A DNA stretch of 64,000 nt, taken from contig NW_004624849.1 of NCBI RefSeq assembly GCF_000247695.1, forward strand, positions 3,300,042 to 3,364,041. The letters run 5' to 3'. Origin of the DNA: Heterocephalus glaber (taxonomy: Eukaryota; Chordata; Mammalia; Rodentia; Bathyergidae). Both the position numbers and the translations under genes were made by a program. The notes beneath the pieces are model-generated. The model was not told where the DNA came from. It saw only the letters and a program-made list of their open reading frames with translations, and ran no database searches. This document shows, piece by piece, positions 38,801 to 47,167 of the stretch; positions within the stretch are counted from its first letter, which is position 1, and every line of letters begins with the position of its first letter.

Positions 38801-41800
38801 GTACCTGACAGGGCTGGAGTTTGAACCAAGGCTTGTCTGACTCACAGAGCTTTGACTTGCACATATTTGTCCTTTAGTGACATTTCATGACACCCATATG
38901 CAGACAGGGAAACTGAGGCTCTGAAAATGTTCTGGGAGGTAGATAGGAGACATTGTCTGAGATGTAGGGATCCCACAGTGACCCTGGGCCTGGTCACTCA
39001 CTCCAGCTGTGTCATGTCCTCCACACCGTCTTCCCTGCGCTGCTCACGGTTCTGCATAGAAGGCAGGTTTCGGATGGAGTGCATCTGTGAAGGAGAGGTG
39101 AGGTTGGCAGGCTGAAGCACATCTGTGGGAGCCCAGGTTCGGACAGACTGAGACCTGCTCCTATTGTCACAGAGGAAACCTCAGGGCCAGGCCTAGTGAG
39201 TAGTGTAGGTCTCCTCAACACACAACACTGTGGCCTACAGACCCTTTGTCTGACCCTCACACAGAGAGACTGGAGTCTGTCCTCAGTGCCCAAATATCCC
39301 TGGGGCAGGTCTCTGTGAGCACCACTTGTTCTTCCCTTGGGACAAGAACACACATACATGCACACATGTGCCCGTGCCCCACAGCCTCAGCTCTCCCTGG
39401 GCTGAGACCCCTCCTTCTGGCAGACCCCATGTGTTGACTTGTGTGATGACTTGACGGACATTTGTGTCTTGATGCATGCAACCTTCAGGAGGGCCAAGAT
39501 GGAATCTACTTCAGGACTACACCCCTGTGTATGGACTCACATGTGGTAGCCTTGCAGCTCTCACTACTCTCATGCACACCTGTGGATATGCATGCAGGCC
39601 CTTGGTACTTGGCTGGGGGCACACACATGCAGGAACATGCCCTTAATGTCCATTGGTATGTGCACCTGGGCAGAGAGCTGGGGTTTGCTCCACCCCGGGA
39701 GCCTTGAGAATGGAAGTCCTCATGCCACCTTTGGGCTGCAGAATTTCCACAATGACAATGCCCATTTATGTGCACACATGTGTGCACACATGCAGAGATC
39801 AGGCAAATAACCCAGGATGCCATATCTGCTCAGACTTTAGCACATGCTTACTTTTCATGCTTGGTTGTGGAGACATGTGCGTCTGGGCACACAAGCTTGC
39901 AAGGCTCTGCATCTGCAAGCACACATATGTGCATTCTCAGCCTTTCCTATTGCAGCTGCTCACCTCCCTGGGCAGACAACGAAAGGGGACACCAGTAGGG
40001 GCCCTGTGTGCTTTGTGCCCATCACAGGGGTGCTAACTAGGGCACAAGTATCACCCTTTCAGCCTTGGCCTCAGGCCCACCCATCTGCCCATGTGCTTGC
40101 AGCAGCCACAGACCCTGAATAATTTAGCCACTCACGTATTCCAGGGTAAGGAGGGCCCAGGCATCCTTGCCCCTCACCCCTGGGCGCCCTGCGCCCTGCT
40201 CCTGCAATGCTGCAGCCCACACAGTTCGGGGCACCCGTCGCCGGGGCCAGGGTCCCCCCAAAAGCCAAGCTGCCCCAGTTGCCATTGTCAGGCGCGGCTG
40301 GCTGGCTGCTCCATGGGGCACCGTCTGAACAGGCTGAGAAACACCTGCCACCCGTTTACCCCGCCCATCCAAAGTGTCCCCAGGGGAGGCTCCGGTGACC
40401 ACCCGCCTCCTTCAAGGGCCATCCAGCATCAGTTCACGTTCCACTATGAGTGTGGCAGCCAGACACAGGCTCGGTACCCTTCAGGGAGGCTACCCACCCT
40501 GTGTCCCTCAGGGGACCCAAGCAGACTTCCTGGTTTATCCTCCATCCACTGTGCAGCCTCTGGGTCTGTTTCCCCACCCTGCACTGAGGAGGCTGAAAGT
40601 TGTGTACTGAGCCCTCTCCCTCTCCTTGTCCAGAATCCTTCATCCCAGAGACTGTAAAAGGCAGAAGGAGCCTGAGGGGAGAGAGGACCCCAGTTTGGGG
40701 TCAGTAGGAGGCATGAAGACATGAGCAGGGATGTGGGAATGGGACAGGGTAGATAGGCAAGTCCTGAACTTTTCACTCAGCTTGGCTGAAACTTCTGCAT
40801 GGTACCTGGGGTTGCCTAGGCCAGGGTGGACCACAGCAGGGCAACTCAGAGCCCAGGCTAGAACTAACCAAAAAGATTTCTTCCCCAAAGTTGTCAAAGA
40901 GAAGTTTTCTGCACCTCTGCCATATGTCTGCCTGTGCTGGGCATCCCTGGTGAAATACCCCAGCGACTCTGGGAGGCCCAGGCTATTTTCCCAACCTGTA
41001 GATGACAGACTGAGGCCTGTGCAGGAAGCAGCTTGCTCAGGGCTCCTCAGGCTACCTCTTGCCCTGTTTCCTAGACCAGAATCCCCAAGCCCTCCCTCTC
41101 ACCTGTGTCCCATACCTTGTTCTGCCAGATTTTGGGGCCAACCTCTTTCCAGGTGCCCCTGAGGGACAAGGAGCCAGCTCCAGGGCCCAGGAGGTGAGAC
41201 TGACAACAGGTTTGTATTTGTGGCCAGGGCAGGTGGGTGTCTGCCCGCAGCCAGAGGTGAGGCCAGTGCAGGTTGCAGGCTTGGGTCTCTGCGCCATGCT
41301 CAGGTTCTGGGGCTGACTGTTCTGGGGTCTTCTGCGTGGCAGGCCCAGCTCGCTGGAAAGAAGTCAATTTCCGAACCTGAGGCATGACCACAGCAAAACG
41401 CCCAGGGCAAGCCTGGAGCTGCTCACCCACCTTGGGGAGGGGCCCTAGGGGCCCAGTGGGTGCCAAGGGGGCTGGGGCTCTGGGCAATGTCTTCCAGCGG
41501 CGCCATGGTGGCCATGTGGCCCTTGCCTGGTCACATGTGGCCAGTGGGTATGAGAGGCTGAGCCGTAACACCTTCTGCTCTGGGGCCACATCCTTGGGAG
41601 ATGTTAGAATCCAAGTCCCAGGCTCTGTTGGTGTCTGGGGGTCCATCAGGGTAGCTTCTTCAGGATGCTCAGGGATTGGGCAGGCTGATTTGGTGAGCTG
41701 TCCAGGCCCTGGGTCCTGGTGTCTGCCCAAGAAGACATTGGTTGAGTCAGAGGTCTGGTCCTCAGGCTGGTGAGCAGGGGATGGTAGGGGGCCCACGTGC

Positions 41801-44718
41801 TGAAGGAATGGGTTCTTGAACAGAGGGGATGCCCTGGAAAAGCCAGGAAGGCTACCCACACCTCCAGGCCAGGGGGAGGGTGGGTGCTGGATGGGAGGCA
41901 CATCCACGTCCCAGCTGGGGGACAGTGGGGGTACAGTCCAGGGTGTGTCAGAATCCTCAGGTTCCTGCTGGTTCTCCTTGTGCCCTGGGGCCCTGGCAGC
42001 CACTCTCCAAGACCCTGCGCTGGGAGACGGGTGGAAGGGCTGGAGCACTCGAGGCTTTACTGCACGGGTGGGTGGTTCGCTGAGGCGCCGCCATGTGTGC
42101 GGGAAGCGCGAGGGTATGTTGAGGGATCGCTGCCTTGGACGGTGGCCCAGCAGAGAGGGTCGGAAGGGCAGGCGGGTTGAACCTAGTGCAGGCGAGCGGG
42201 GTGGGCCCAGGTGCCCAGAGGCTCGGTGGAGGGCCAGCGGCTCCCGCAGAGATCGAGGTCGGCGAGGTGGAGGTGGGAAGGGGGGCTGGAACGGGCCCCT
42301 GCGGAGGGACAGCTGAGGGGACAGGGGCCCTAGGGGCGAGAGGTAGCCTGGGCCTGGAAGGCTCCTCTGCGAAGGCTGGGGCGAGGACAGCGGGGGCCAG
42401 GCTCGCCTCCTTGATGCCAGTGGAGAGGCTCCAGGAAACCCGAAGTCTGTCCCTGCTCTGCGGCATGAACCCCGGAAAGAAGGCCGAGGCACTGGGAAGG
42501 CCTGAAGATCGGGGGGCACCTCGGGGTTGGCAGGAGGGGGCTCCGCGAAGGCCCACCAGTTTGCCAGGGGCGGGAAGGGCACGTGGGCTGGGGCCGCCCA
42601 GGGCGGTGGGTGGCGGCGGAGGGACCCGTACGGCGAGGCGAGACGTGGCAGCTGGGACAGAGGCGGCCCGGACAGAGGCGGGGAGAAAGGTGGAGCGGGC
42701 AGCGTGCCCGGACTGGGGGCCCGCCGGGGAGCTGGTGGGGAGAGGAGCGCGCTCCAGTGGGAGAGCGCGCGGGTTGCGGGCGCGGGCGCGGGCGCATGCG
42801 GCCGGTGGGAGTTGTTGTTGTTGCGCGCCTGCGGTCGGGCGCGCCTCAGCACGATGGGCGTGTTGGGCCGGTCAGGGTCCATGCCTGCCAGCTTGTAGCC
42901 GATGCGCTTGTAGGCCGCTTCCCTGACCGCAGAGCCGCGCCCTCGGGCCTGCTGGCTGCCCCTGAGCCGCGGGATGGGCTTCTTTTCTGACAGTGTTTTC
43001 TTGAGGAACCGCGCCAGCGAGGTGGCCGGGCGGGGCTCAGGGCGGCCAAACTCGGGGGCCAAGCCCAGGCCGCGGGGGGCCCCGAAGGCAGACAGAGCGC
43101 GCTGCAGGTTGCGCTGGCGTGGTGTGAGGAAGGCCCAGTAGGGGTGGCTGTAGGGCGGCACGGTCACCGGGGCCATCTCCTCCTCTTCCTCCTCCTCGTC
43201 CACATCCCCCAAGGGTAGCGGGATATCCAGGGAGGGGGGCAGGGGCACGTCCAGTTTCTCCTTTCCGAATAGCTTCACTTGCGGCCGCGGAAAGAGGCGG
43301 AACTTGCGGATGAGAGATAGCTTGGACCTGGCAGGTTTGTCCATGCCCTGCTGCTCAAAGAAAGCAGAGCTAGGCAGGCGGAAGGAGGTGCCCTGCCGCT
43401 CCCCGCCTGGCTCTTCTGGCTCCTCCAGTTCCACAATGTCATCCATGGGGTGGGCGTATGGGTTGTGGGGTGACAGGATGGGCGCTGGTACCCAGGGGTA
43501 AGCAAAGGCTGACTCTTCTGGGTACAGATAGGGCGCGCCTGGGGGATAAATGGCCTCGTCTCCTCCACCGTAGATGCCTTCGGCATAGGGGACAGTGTGG
43601 GGGATCCCATAGGGATCAAGGTAGGGCATACTGTAGGGATTCTCATACGGCAGGTCATAGGATGGGCAAGGCACTTCGTAGGGCGCATAGGGATCCGGGT
43701 AGTAGCTGTAGGGGTAGCCTTCGCCTTCGAGCTCGTCCTGGTAGCTGTAGGGTGACGAGTACCCTGATGGGGGCGCGTATGGGGGCTCATAGTCATAGTA
43801 GCCGTAGCCGTGGCCAGGGAAAAAGGAGCCGCCATAGTGGTCAGGCAGGTAGTAGTCGTAGGGGTCCTCGGGCGGGTACTCGTAGGGGTAGTCAGTGTAG
43901 GGTGGCCAGGCTGGGCTGTAGAGACCATAGCCAGCCAGGTAGGCCTCTTGCTCCTCGTAGCGGTGCATTGACTGCTGGTCGTAATAGTCATCGCCCTCGC
44001 GATGGTAGTCATAATATTCACCCAGGTCCTGGAAGCCTTCCAGTCCATACAACGACTTTCGAGAGCCCGCGTGCCGAAAGGGTGCCTCGTCCTCAAAAGG
44101 TAGGAAGCCCACGGGTTCACCAGAGGAGTAGATGCTGTGGCTTCGGGGAAACCTGCGGAGCTGGCCTCCATGCCGCAGGATCTCCGCCCCTGATGGGAAA
44201 GGTAGCTTTCGGGAGTCCATGCGGGAGTCAGAGCGCTGGAACCAGGCATCCAGTGCGGCCTGCTCACTGCCAGACTCTTCAGCCTTCTTGAGGAGGAACT
44301 TCTTGGTGAGCCAATTGATGGCTGTGGATGCCTTGCTCAGTGATCGGGCGCGAGGCCTGAGGCGGCCATAGCCCCGCCGGCCTGGGAAGCGGATCACCAT
44401 GAAGGACGGCTTCTTGCCCTTCATCGCCCGTTTCTTCTTGCCCATGCGCATCTGTGTCATGAGCTTGGATGTAGACTTGAGTACAGTGCGGGCCTTTTTC
44501 TTGCGTTTGGTCTTCTGGGGGCCAGTATGGAGGCCCCAGAAGAAGGCTGATGCACTCCGGAACTGGCCCTTCTTGGAGATCTTGGGCTTGCGATCTCGGA
44601 AGCCCATGAACAGCCGAGATGTACCCTTCAAGCTCCGTTTGGGCTTCTCAGGCTCCGGGGCCTTTTTCCCCTTCTTCCCTTTCTTGGCTTTCTTTTCCTC
44701 ATCTTCCTCCTTTGCCAT
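2269..44718 (-). CDS. MYO15A: MYO15A, unconventional myosin XVA (exons 2-60; 3' end outside window)
   Basis: Actin-based motor that carries whirlin and EPS8 to stereocilia tips of inner-ear hair cells; human loss causes DFNB3 deafness (established knowledge). I assembled 59 exons on the minus strand by AG/GT sites, matching phases and remembered human protein: 2 41116-44718; 3 39002-39084; 4 38199-38262; 5 37349-37458; 6 36958-37032; 7 36741-36831; 8 32836-32841; 9-23 between 22839 and 32423; 24-32 between 16744 and 22227; 33 16285-16546; 34-42 between 13251 and 15873; 43-48 between 9492 and 12056; 49-51 between 8139 and 9165; 52-58 between 3547 and 7518; 59 3231-3308; 60 2269-2365. Individual exons are listed in the domain entries. 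The exons give about 3285 codons, close to human up to the same point. Counting a non-coding exon 1, exon 60 leaves six more to reach the 66 exons I recall for human. Exon 33 is frame-disrupted (separate entry). All other junctions keep frame. Confidence 0.97.
2625..3095 (+). mobile_element. Tigger/MER2-like DNA transposon fossil, split by B1
   Basis: The left part reads CAGTATCCTTGGGGGACTGG and continues through ACTTTAAATCATCTCTAAAT and AATAGTTGTTTTAATGTATC. After the B1 insertion it resumes with TTTCAAATATTTTCAATCTG and ends GGATATGGAGGGTC. These match the pogo-like Tigger/MER2 non-coding consensus as I remember it. Confidence 0.65.
2869..3022 (-). mobile_element. B1-type SINE inside Tigger-like element
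   Basis: Reverse-oriented 7SL-derived body (GGGATTACAGGCATGTGCCA near the right side, T-rich left end). A perfect 12-bp duplication CAGATGTAACTT flanks it at 2857-2868 and 3023-3034. Confidence 0.85.
3547..7518 (-). CDS. MYO15A: MYO15A exons 52-58: second MyTH4 domain
   Basis: Exons 7403-7518, 7075-7147, 6744-6816, 6423-6496, 6100-6182, 4753-4883 and 3547-3641. Motifs: [95 protein letters not shown] and [20 protein letters not shown]. This is the C-terminal MyTH4 that forms a supramodule with the final FERM. The donor of the exon at 7075 is GTCTTC, a weaker site, but the frame on both sides supports it. Confidence 0.94.
4884..6099. other. MYO15A intron 56
   Basis: A 1.2-kb intron with no SINE of the ID or B1 type that I can recognise and no coding potential; apparently unique or old degraded repeat sequence. 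Confidence 0.6.
8139..9165 (-). CDS. MYO15A: MYO15A exons 49-51: SH3 domain
   Basis: Exons 9054-9165, 8886-8960 and 8139-8317. SH3 landmarks: [29 protein letters not shown], the [20 protein letters not shown] core with the final-strand GxFPSxLV, then an Ala-rich tail ([12 protein letters not shown]). I chose the exon 49 donor GTCAGC at 9053 over GTGGGT at 9057. Only the former restores the VGYSAGC reading across the junction. Confidence 0.93.
9492..12056 (-). CDS. MYO15A: MYO15A exons 43-48: FERM-like region 1
   Basis: Exons 11935-12056, 11647-11706, 11129-11204, 10670-10785, 10461-10579 and 9492-9633. The translation runs [99 protein letters not shown] and [18 protein letters not shown]. 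It resembles the degenerate first FERM of myosins VII and XV, which packs with MyTH4. It is strongly conserved with the human protein and has no broken splice site. Confidence 0.93.
10229..10334 (+). mobile_element. ID-type SINE
   Basis: Complete body and A-rich tail, flanked by the perfect 16-bp duplication CTAAAATGGACATATT at 10213-10228 and 10335-10350. Confidence 0.92.
12591..12695 (+). mobile_element. ID-type SINE with expanded anticodon-side region
   Basis: The usual A and B boxes are separated by about 20 extra bases rich in GCTGCTGCCAC. An 11-bp duplication AAAGAATGGTG lies at 12580-12590 and 12696-12706. Confidence 0.82.
13251..15873 (-). CDS. MYO15A: MYO15A exons 34-42: linker between MyTH4-1 and FERM-like region
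   Basis: Exons 15713-15873, 15505-15599, 14825-14945, 14605-14672, 14453-14530, 14087-14267, 13859-13991, 13470-13575 and 13251-13323. The segment is low in complexity and divergent. It contains [31 protein letters not shown], the conserved [19 protein letters not shown], a [20 protein letters not shown] helix, a Pro/Ala-rich stretch (exon 39), [20 protein letters not shown] and [20 protein letters not shown]. Phases join exactly (1, 0, 1, 0, 0, 1, 2, 0, 1). Frame is fully open from exon 34 on if read in the ancestral frame, so the gene shows no decay downstream of the exon 33 problem. Confidence 0.92.
15985..16060 (+). mobile_element. ID-type SINE
   Basis: tRNA-like body with GATTTAGCTCAGTGG and GAGTTCGATCCC, joined directly to a B1-like fragment at 16061-16175. 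Confidence 0.8.
16061..16175 (+). mobile_element. B1-like SINE fragment
   Basis: 7SL-like phrases (CTCAGGAGGCTGAGGCAGGA, then AACATAGCAAGACC) and a poly-A tail; the 5' part is missing or degenerate. Confidence 0.7.
16285..16546 (-). CDS. MYO15A: MYO15A exon 33, 3' end apparently frame-disrupted
   Basis: The first 50 codons are normal ([20 protein letters not shown] to SYFIVGAEG). Human then reads PAASRGGPKV before exon 34 (as I recall). Here about 70 extra bases, starting with a GAGAGC-type repeat (about 16352-16385), separate AEG from a clear SRGGPKV coding stretch at about 16285-16306. That stretch lies one base out of frame. The natural donor is AAAGT then GTAGGT at 16283-16284; its phase suits SRGGPKV joined to exon 34 LFGNSW, but not the upstream frame. 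Splicing there would give [10 protein letters not shown] and a stop in exon 34. No other GT between 16209 and 16399 has the required phase. Assembly error, an alternative acceptor or a real lesion are all possible. The left boundary is therefore uncertain. Confidence 0.6.
16352..16385. repeat. (CTCTCG)n-like simple repeat in exon 33
   Basis: Plus strand CGCTCTCTCTCGCTCGCTCT and onwards; on the coding strand GAGAGC/GAGCGA units that translate as [10 protein letters not shown]. It lies inside the extra sequence that shifts the frame of MYO15A exon 33. Confidence 0.85.
16744..20495 (-). CDS. MYO15A: MYO15A exons 28-32: first MyTH4 domain
   Basis: Exons 20365-20495, 19723-19818, 18574-18809, 17066-17247 and 16744-16816. 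Typical MyTH4 signatures are present: the [17 protein letters not shown] segment, [39 protein letters not shown] and [15 protein letters not shown]. The following residues ([18 protein letters not shown]) lead toward the linker. MyTH4 domains in myosins bind tails, microtubules or partner proteins (family knowledge). The domain is intact here, and exon 32 ends in phase 2, correctly completed by exon 33. Confidence 0.95.
18110..18300. repeat. MIR-like ancient SINE
   Basis: Contains the MIR core ACAGGGGAAGAAACTGAGAC, ACAGAGAGGTTAAGGAACTT and GCCCAAGATCACACAGCC. Similar worn cores occur at about 25235-25390, 26985-27130, 38745-38860, 48800-48910 and 61840-61990. Confidence 0.7.
20569..20798 (-). 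CDS. MYO15A: MYO15A exons 26-27: post-neck segment
   Basis: Exons 20745-20798 (18 codons, [18 protein letters not shown]) and 20569-20650 ([20 protein letters not shown] and onwards). This is a short charged, probably helical link between the IQ neck and the first MyTH4 domain. Exon 27 leaves one base of a codon that exon 28 completes. Confidence 0.92.
21488..22227 (-). CDS. MYO15A: MYO15A exons 24-25: IQ-motif neck
   Basis: Exons 22052-22227 and 21488-21572. After the converter ([18 protein letters not shown]) there are two clear IQ motifs, [16 protein letters not shown] and [16 protein letters not shown], and a weaker third one ending [14 protein letters not shown]. These bind calmodulin-type light chains and act as the lever arm (family knowledge). 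The splice sites are standard and frame is kept. Confidence 0.95.
22458..22546 (-). mobile_element. ID-type SINE
   Basis: Reverse-oriented body, flanked by a perfect 22-bp duplication at 22436-22457 and 22547-22568 (begins CATAAATGTTATTTTG). Confidence 0.92.
22569..22740 (-). mobile_element. Degenerate ID-like piece and B1-like SINE
   Basis: A worn tRNA-like stretch at about 22569-22620 is followed by a reverse-oriented 7SL-like segment with GCCTCCTGAGTAGCTGGGAT. Confidence 0.65.
22839..32423 (-). CDS. MYO15A: MYO15A exons 9-23: motor domain core
   Basis: Exons 32320-32423, 32114-32177, 31110-31223, 30180-30341, 28515-28628, 27885-27943, 27672-27795, 26636-26731, 26120-26251, 25488-25613, 24799-24876, 23881-24029, 23726-23771, 23421-23545 and 22839-22956. 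Visible motor landmarks: switch I as [10 protein letters not shown] (exon 9; human has NDNSSR as I recall), switch II DIYGFE at the end of exon 15, the relay segment [17 protein letters not shown] (exon 16), the actin-binding [20 protein letters not shown] region (exon 18), and [16 protein letters not shown] with converter sequence in exons 21-23. Every junction keeps frame. Exons 3-23 give about 680 residues, the normal length for this motor. Confidence 0.96.
24110..24213 (+). mobile_element. ID-type SINE with CAA-repeat tail
   Basis: tRNA-like body, then a (CAA)n tail at about 24186-24211. Duplication AAAAGAGATGAG at 24098-24109 and 24214-24225. Confidence 0.88.
28729..28824 (+). mobile_element. 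ID-type SINE
   Basis: tRNA-like body with a (GAAA)n tail; duplication AAGAAAATTCTG at 28717-28728 and 28825-28836. Confidence 0.85.
28846..28965 (+). mobile_element. B1-type SINE
   Basis: 7SL-like body beginning GGGCATGGTGGCATACATCT and ending in a CAAAA-rich tail. Confidence 0.75.
29486..29706 (-). mobile_element. B1-type SINE interrupted by ID SINE
   Basis: The reverse-oriented B1 halves at about 29486-29536 and 29629-29706 flank an ID element (about 29537-29628). The shared TAGTTTT at both junctions looks like its target duplication. Confidence 0.75.
29537..29628 (-). mobile_element. ID-type SINE nested in B1
   Basis: Reverse-oriented tRNA-like body with GGTACCAGAGATCGAACTTG and GCTAATTCCCCAGCCC, inserted in a B1 copy. 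Confidence 0.82.
32780..32820. repeat. (CA)n/(TG)n dinucleotide repeat
   Basis: About 20 CA units, preceded by GCGTGCGCG. On the transcribed strand it is a UG repeat starting about 15 bases after the donor of microexon 8. Confidence 0.95.
32836..32841 (-). CDS. MYO15A: MYO15A microexon 8 (6 bp, Ile-Lys)
   Basis: Human MYO15A has Ile-Lys between QQ (end of exon 7) and ILEATP (start of exon 9). Neither flanking exon here encodes it; both boundaries are in phase 0. The minus strand at this point reads a pyrimidine-rich tract, CCTGAAG, then ATAAAG, then GTACTTGG: an AG-exon-GT unit coding exactly Ile-Lys. It lies in the right intron, 412 bp before exon 9. A TG dinucleotide repeat begins about 15 bases after its donor. 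Including it makes the exon count agree with the human total. Confidence 0.87.
33851..33940 (-). mobile_element. ID-type SINE
   Basis: Reverse-oriented body; near-perfect duplication GCGTATTAGTT at 33840-33850 and GCATATTAGTT at 33941-33951. Confidence 0.82.
34747..34824 (-). mobile_element. ID-type SINE, slightly 5'-truncated
   Basis: The reverse-oriented body lacks part of the 5' end. Perfect 13-bp duplication GGACAGACAATAT at 34734-34746 and 34825-34837. Confidence 0.9.
35508..36060. mobile_element. Mariner-like foldback: two inverted 3' halves
   Basis: The right arm (about 35885-36060) contains GAGGACTTCCAGAACTGCTT, TTTTGAGGGAGATTAATGGC and CAATGTGTCATTTACTGTAA, like the transposase C-terminus and 3' end of a Tc1/mariner-type element. 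The reverse complement of the left arm (about 35508-35690) carries the same series (GAGGACTTCTAGAGCTGCTT, AATAGCAATGTGTCTTTTAC). Arms are about 175-190 bp around a spacer of about 200 bp. No open transposase frame remains. Confidence 0.72.
36741..39084 (-). CDS. MYO15A: MYO15A exons 3-7: motor domain start and P-loop
   Basis: Exons 39002-39084, 38199-38262, 37349-37458, 36958-37032 and 36741-36831. Exon 3 opens with an ATG codon ([10 protein letters not shown]), the likely start of the isoform lacking exon 2. Exon 5 carries the motor's early strand ([17 protein letters not shown]). Exon 7 carries the P-loop GESGSGKT that binds ATP phosphates. Phases run 0, 2, 0, 2, 2 and back to 0 without a break. 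Exon 3 differs from human near its middle ([10 protein letters not shown] against the remembered MRFREQHGED), which looks like ordinary divergence. Confidence 0.95.
38407..38566 (-). mobile_element. B1-type SINE with internal duplication
   Basis: Reverse-oriented 7SL-derived body. Two similar segments (AGGCTGGCCTTGAACTCACT and AGGCTGACCTTCAACTCACC) show the short internal tandem duplication typical of rodent B1. Confidence 0.85.
39085..41115. other. MYO15A intron 2
   Basis: Two kilobases between exon 2 and exon 3. It contains scattered CA/TG-rich stretches (39350-39600, 39760-39930), no recognisable SINE and no supported coding exon. Confidence 0.7.
41116..44718 (-). CDS. MYO15A: MYO15A exon 2: N-terminal extension of the long isoform
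   Basis: A 3603-bp exon giving 1201 codons from ATG at 44718-44716. The start [19 protein letters not shown] matches the known MYO15A N-terminus. Order: Lys-rich basic segment (about residues 1-150), a Tyr/Pro-rich low-complexity block (about 230-440, many PYxxPY-like steps), an acidic stretch near 520-530, then a Pro/Arg/Ser-rich region to the end. The exon ends in frame at a GTATGG donor. This extension is unique to the long isoform, which in mouse is needed to maintain the shorter stereocilia rows; an isoform skipping exon 2 starts in exon 3 (established knowledge). Part of the exon (about 42.1-43.3 kb) is CpG-dense compared with flanking introns, which also produces long spurious ORFs on the other strand and frame. 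Confidence 0.97.
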
Positions 44719-46678
44719 GATGGCCTCCTGCTCCTAGTGGCCCTGGGGCCTTTGGCTAGGGTTCAGGGACTTGGAGACACAGGGACCTGCTAGGTCTCCT
44801 GCTTGCAGCTAGAGTGGCTTGGGAAGGGACAGGGCCAGCATTCTGGGAGGGTAGATCCATAATTCATCTCCTGTAGATCCGCCTTGGGTTTCACCTTCAA
44901 GCAAGCAGTGATGGAAATTTCGCAGGTGTTGTTTACCAGGCAGGGAACCCTGAGGAGGCCTGTGCTGGGGGAACATCCCAGCCTTAGAGTCACCATGGCA
45001 ACAACTGTGCTGACTCTGCTCAGGCCCTCCCTGTCCTTTAGCTGGCTCAACTACCCTCAATGCTTGGGTCACTGTGACCCAGTGAGGGGACACTACCTGC
45101 CCTAGGCCACCCAGCACCCCTGCACTGTGCCTGTAGAAAAGGGTCTCCTGAGCCCAGGGTGATAGAACCCACCAAGTTATATGGGAGGGGAATCCTGGAC
45201 CTCCAAGAGGAGGGGAGTGGGCAGGGCAGGTGGTGTGGTCAGTGTAACAGGAGCTAGCAAGCTCTTGAGAGCTGAATAATGCATCTAATAAGAGCCTGGG
45301 TGCCATATCACAGAGCAGGGCAAGGTGTGTGTGTGGGGGGGAGACTCAGCAGGCCCTCTCTCTCCCTGTCTGGCTCTCCTTGCTCACTGTACCTACCTCT
45401 TCCTCTGATTCTGCTTTTCTTTCCTCAGACTCAAGAGAGCTTGCGAGAGACCAGCCATTCAGAGAGGCCATGTCTAGGGCTGGGGGTGCCTGCTACAGGT
45501 AGCCTCTGGGAGCAGACAGGGTGCTGAATGGAAACTGGGGTGATTAGATGGCTTCCTGGGCAGGGGTCATGCAGGGAGTGGGCCTCCTACAGTGTGGATT
45601 TTTGAGGGGATGTCCACTGTCCCTGTCACCTCCTTCCATGCTGCCCACTTTCCTGCCTCTGGCTGTTACTGCTGCTGGCATGAGGGAAAACAAAGGGAGG
45701 AGGAGTTCGTTTTTCTGAGCCCAGAGGGGCTGACATCTGCCCCTGCCCTCAGGAAGATGGTTTCCAGAGCCAGGTGTGTCACACAGAGGGATCTCATGGG
45801 ATTCTCTCAACAGGCCTCTGAGGTAGAAACTGGTCCTATCTCCATTTTCCAGGTGAGCAAATCTAGATTTCAGAGAGATAATGATTTGTTCCAAGGCCAC
45901 TTAGCTTGGGAGGAAAGAACCCAGGCCCAGCAGGGTCCAGAGCTGTCTTCCTAGCCAGGCATCCAGCCCACTTAAGCTCCTAGATGTTGGACCATCACTC
46001 AGGTGGGAAGAAGTCTATACCCTGGGTAGAGGCAGCGGCTTGGCTGAGCTGATCCAGAGCCTCATCTAACCAGGAGTTCTAGGCCCTGAATGAGCCACTG
46101 AAAAAGCCAAAGAAACAGCCAGGCCTCCAACAGGGCTTTTCTCTGATGTGTCAGAGGAGGTCACCCAGGCCATGTCTCTGCTTGGGCCCCTACCTGGATT
46201 CTTCAGTCAGCCTGTCTGTCTGTGAAGGTCTTGCAGCCACCACTCATGTGCCTGTTCATTTGTTTGTTCACCCATTCATTCTCTGTGAGAATTATGTTGT
46301 GCATTAAGCACTGTGTAAGCATTGAGATGCAGTATAAATGGAACAGCACTGGGCACATTAGTGGGTGAATTGTATGGGGTGGGTTATATCTTGAATCAAG
46401 CTGTTATAAAAGAAAACGGAAGGAAGGAGGGGGAGAGATAGGAAGAATAAAGGAGGAAGAGAAAGAACGAGAACAGAGAATCCATGATCCCCATCCCTCA
46501 TGCATACACAGAATGGCTGCATAGTGTTGCTCACTGCTGCAACAGCCAGGATGCACTCCTGGATGGCACAGGACACAGGTGTGAAAAACCACACTGAGGG
46601 AGCCATCTTCTGGATCTGCCCCTGAAAGAAGTAGAATACAGAGCACCTAGTGTCCATAGCACTTACTCCTTGGCCTTT

Positions 46679-46769
46679 TTTTTTTTTTTTTTTGTACCGG
46701 GGATCAAACTCAGGACCTTGCACTTGCAAGGGAGGTGGTGGAACTACTTGAGCTAAATCCCTGGCCCTG
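46679..46769 (-). mobile_element. ID-type SINE
   Basis: Poly-T, then GTACCGGGGATCAAACTC and GAGCTAAATCCCTGGCCC. Confidence 0.82.
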
Positions 46770-46844
46770 GGCTTCTTTTTTTAGGAAGCTATGAGTGTCG
46801 GGATAGGAAAGTTTGTATTTTTATTTACATATAAAAATACTGCA

Positions 46845-46924
46845 TGGGCCGGGGATTTAGTTCAGTGGTGCCACCACCTGCCTTGAAAGCAGAAGGTCCC
46901 GAGTTTGATCCCTGGTACCAAAAA
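46845..46924 (+). mobile_element. ID-type SINE
   Basis: Complete body; perfect 14-bp duplication ATAAAAATACTGCA at 46831-46844 and 46925-46938. Confidence 0.9.
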
Positions 46925-47070
46925 ATAAAAATACTGCAAATATGTAAGAAATTAATGAGATTGGTCATTTCAATGCAAACCTTTTTATATCCATTTGATT
47001 TCTGAATCATACAAATGTGTTCTGATTCAAATGAACATACAAAAACATAGCACTTAAAACAGAAAGTGGA

Positions 47071-47167
47071 TGGGCCGGGGATTTAGCTCAGTGGCACTGC
47101 ACCTGCCTGGCAAGCGCATGGTCCTGAGTTCAATCCCCGGTACCCAGGTGTGGGGTGGGAAGAAGAG
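47071..47167 (+). mobile_element. ID-type SINE
   Basis: Complete body; 10-bp duplication AGAAAGTGGA at 47061-47070 and 47168-47177. Confidence 0.87.

Noticed and set aside
42135..42926. 263-codon open frame on the plus strand
   Set aside because: It is antisense to MYO15A exon 2 in a GC-rich area with few stops; Gly/Arg-rich composition and no recognisable domain.
43458..44291. 277-codon open frame on the plus strand and a 330-codon alternative minus frame (43275-44267)
   Set aside because: Both are shadows of the exon 2 coding frame, with repetitive Arg/Ser/Thr content and no homology.
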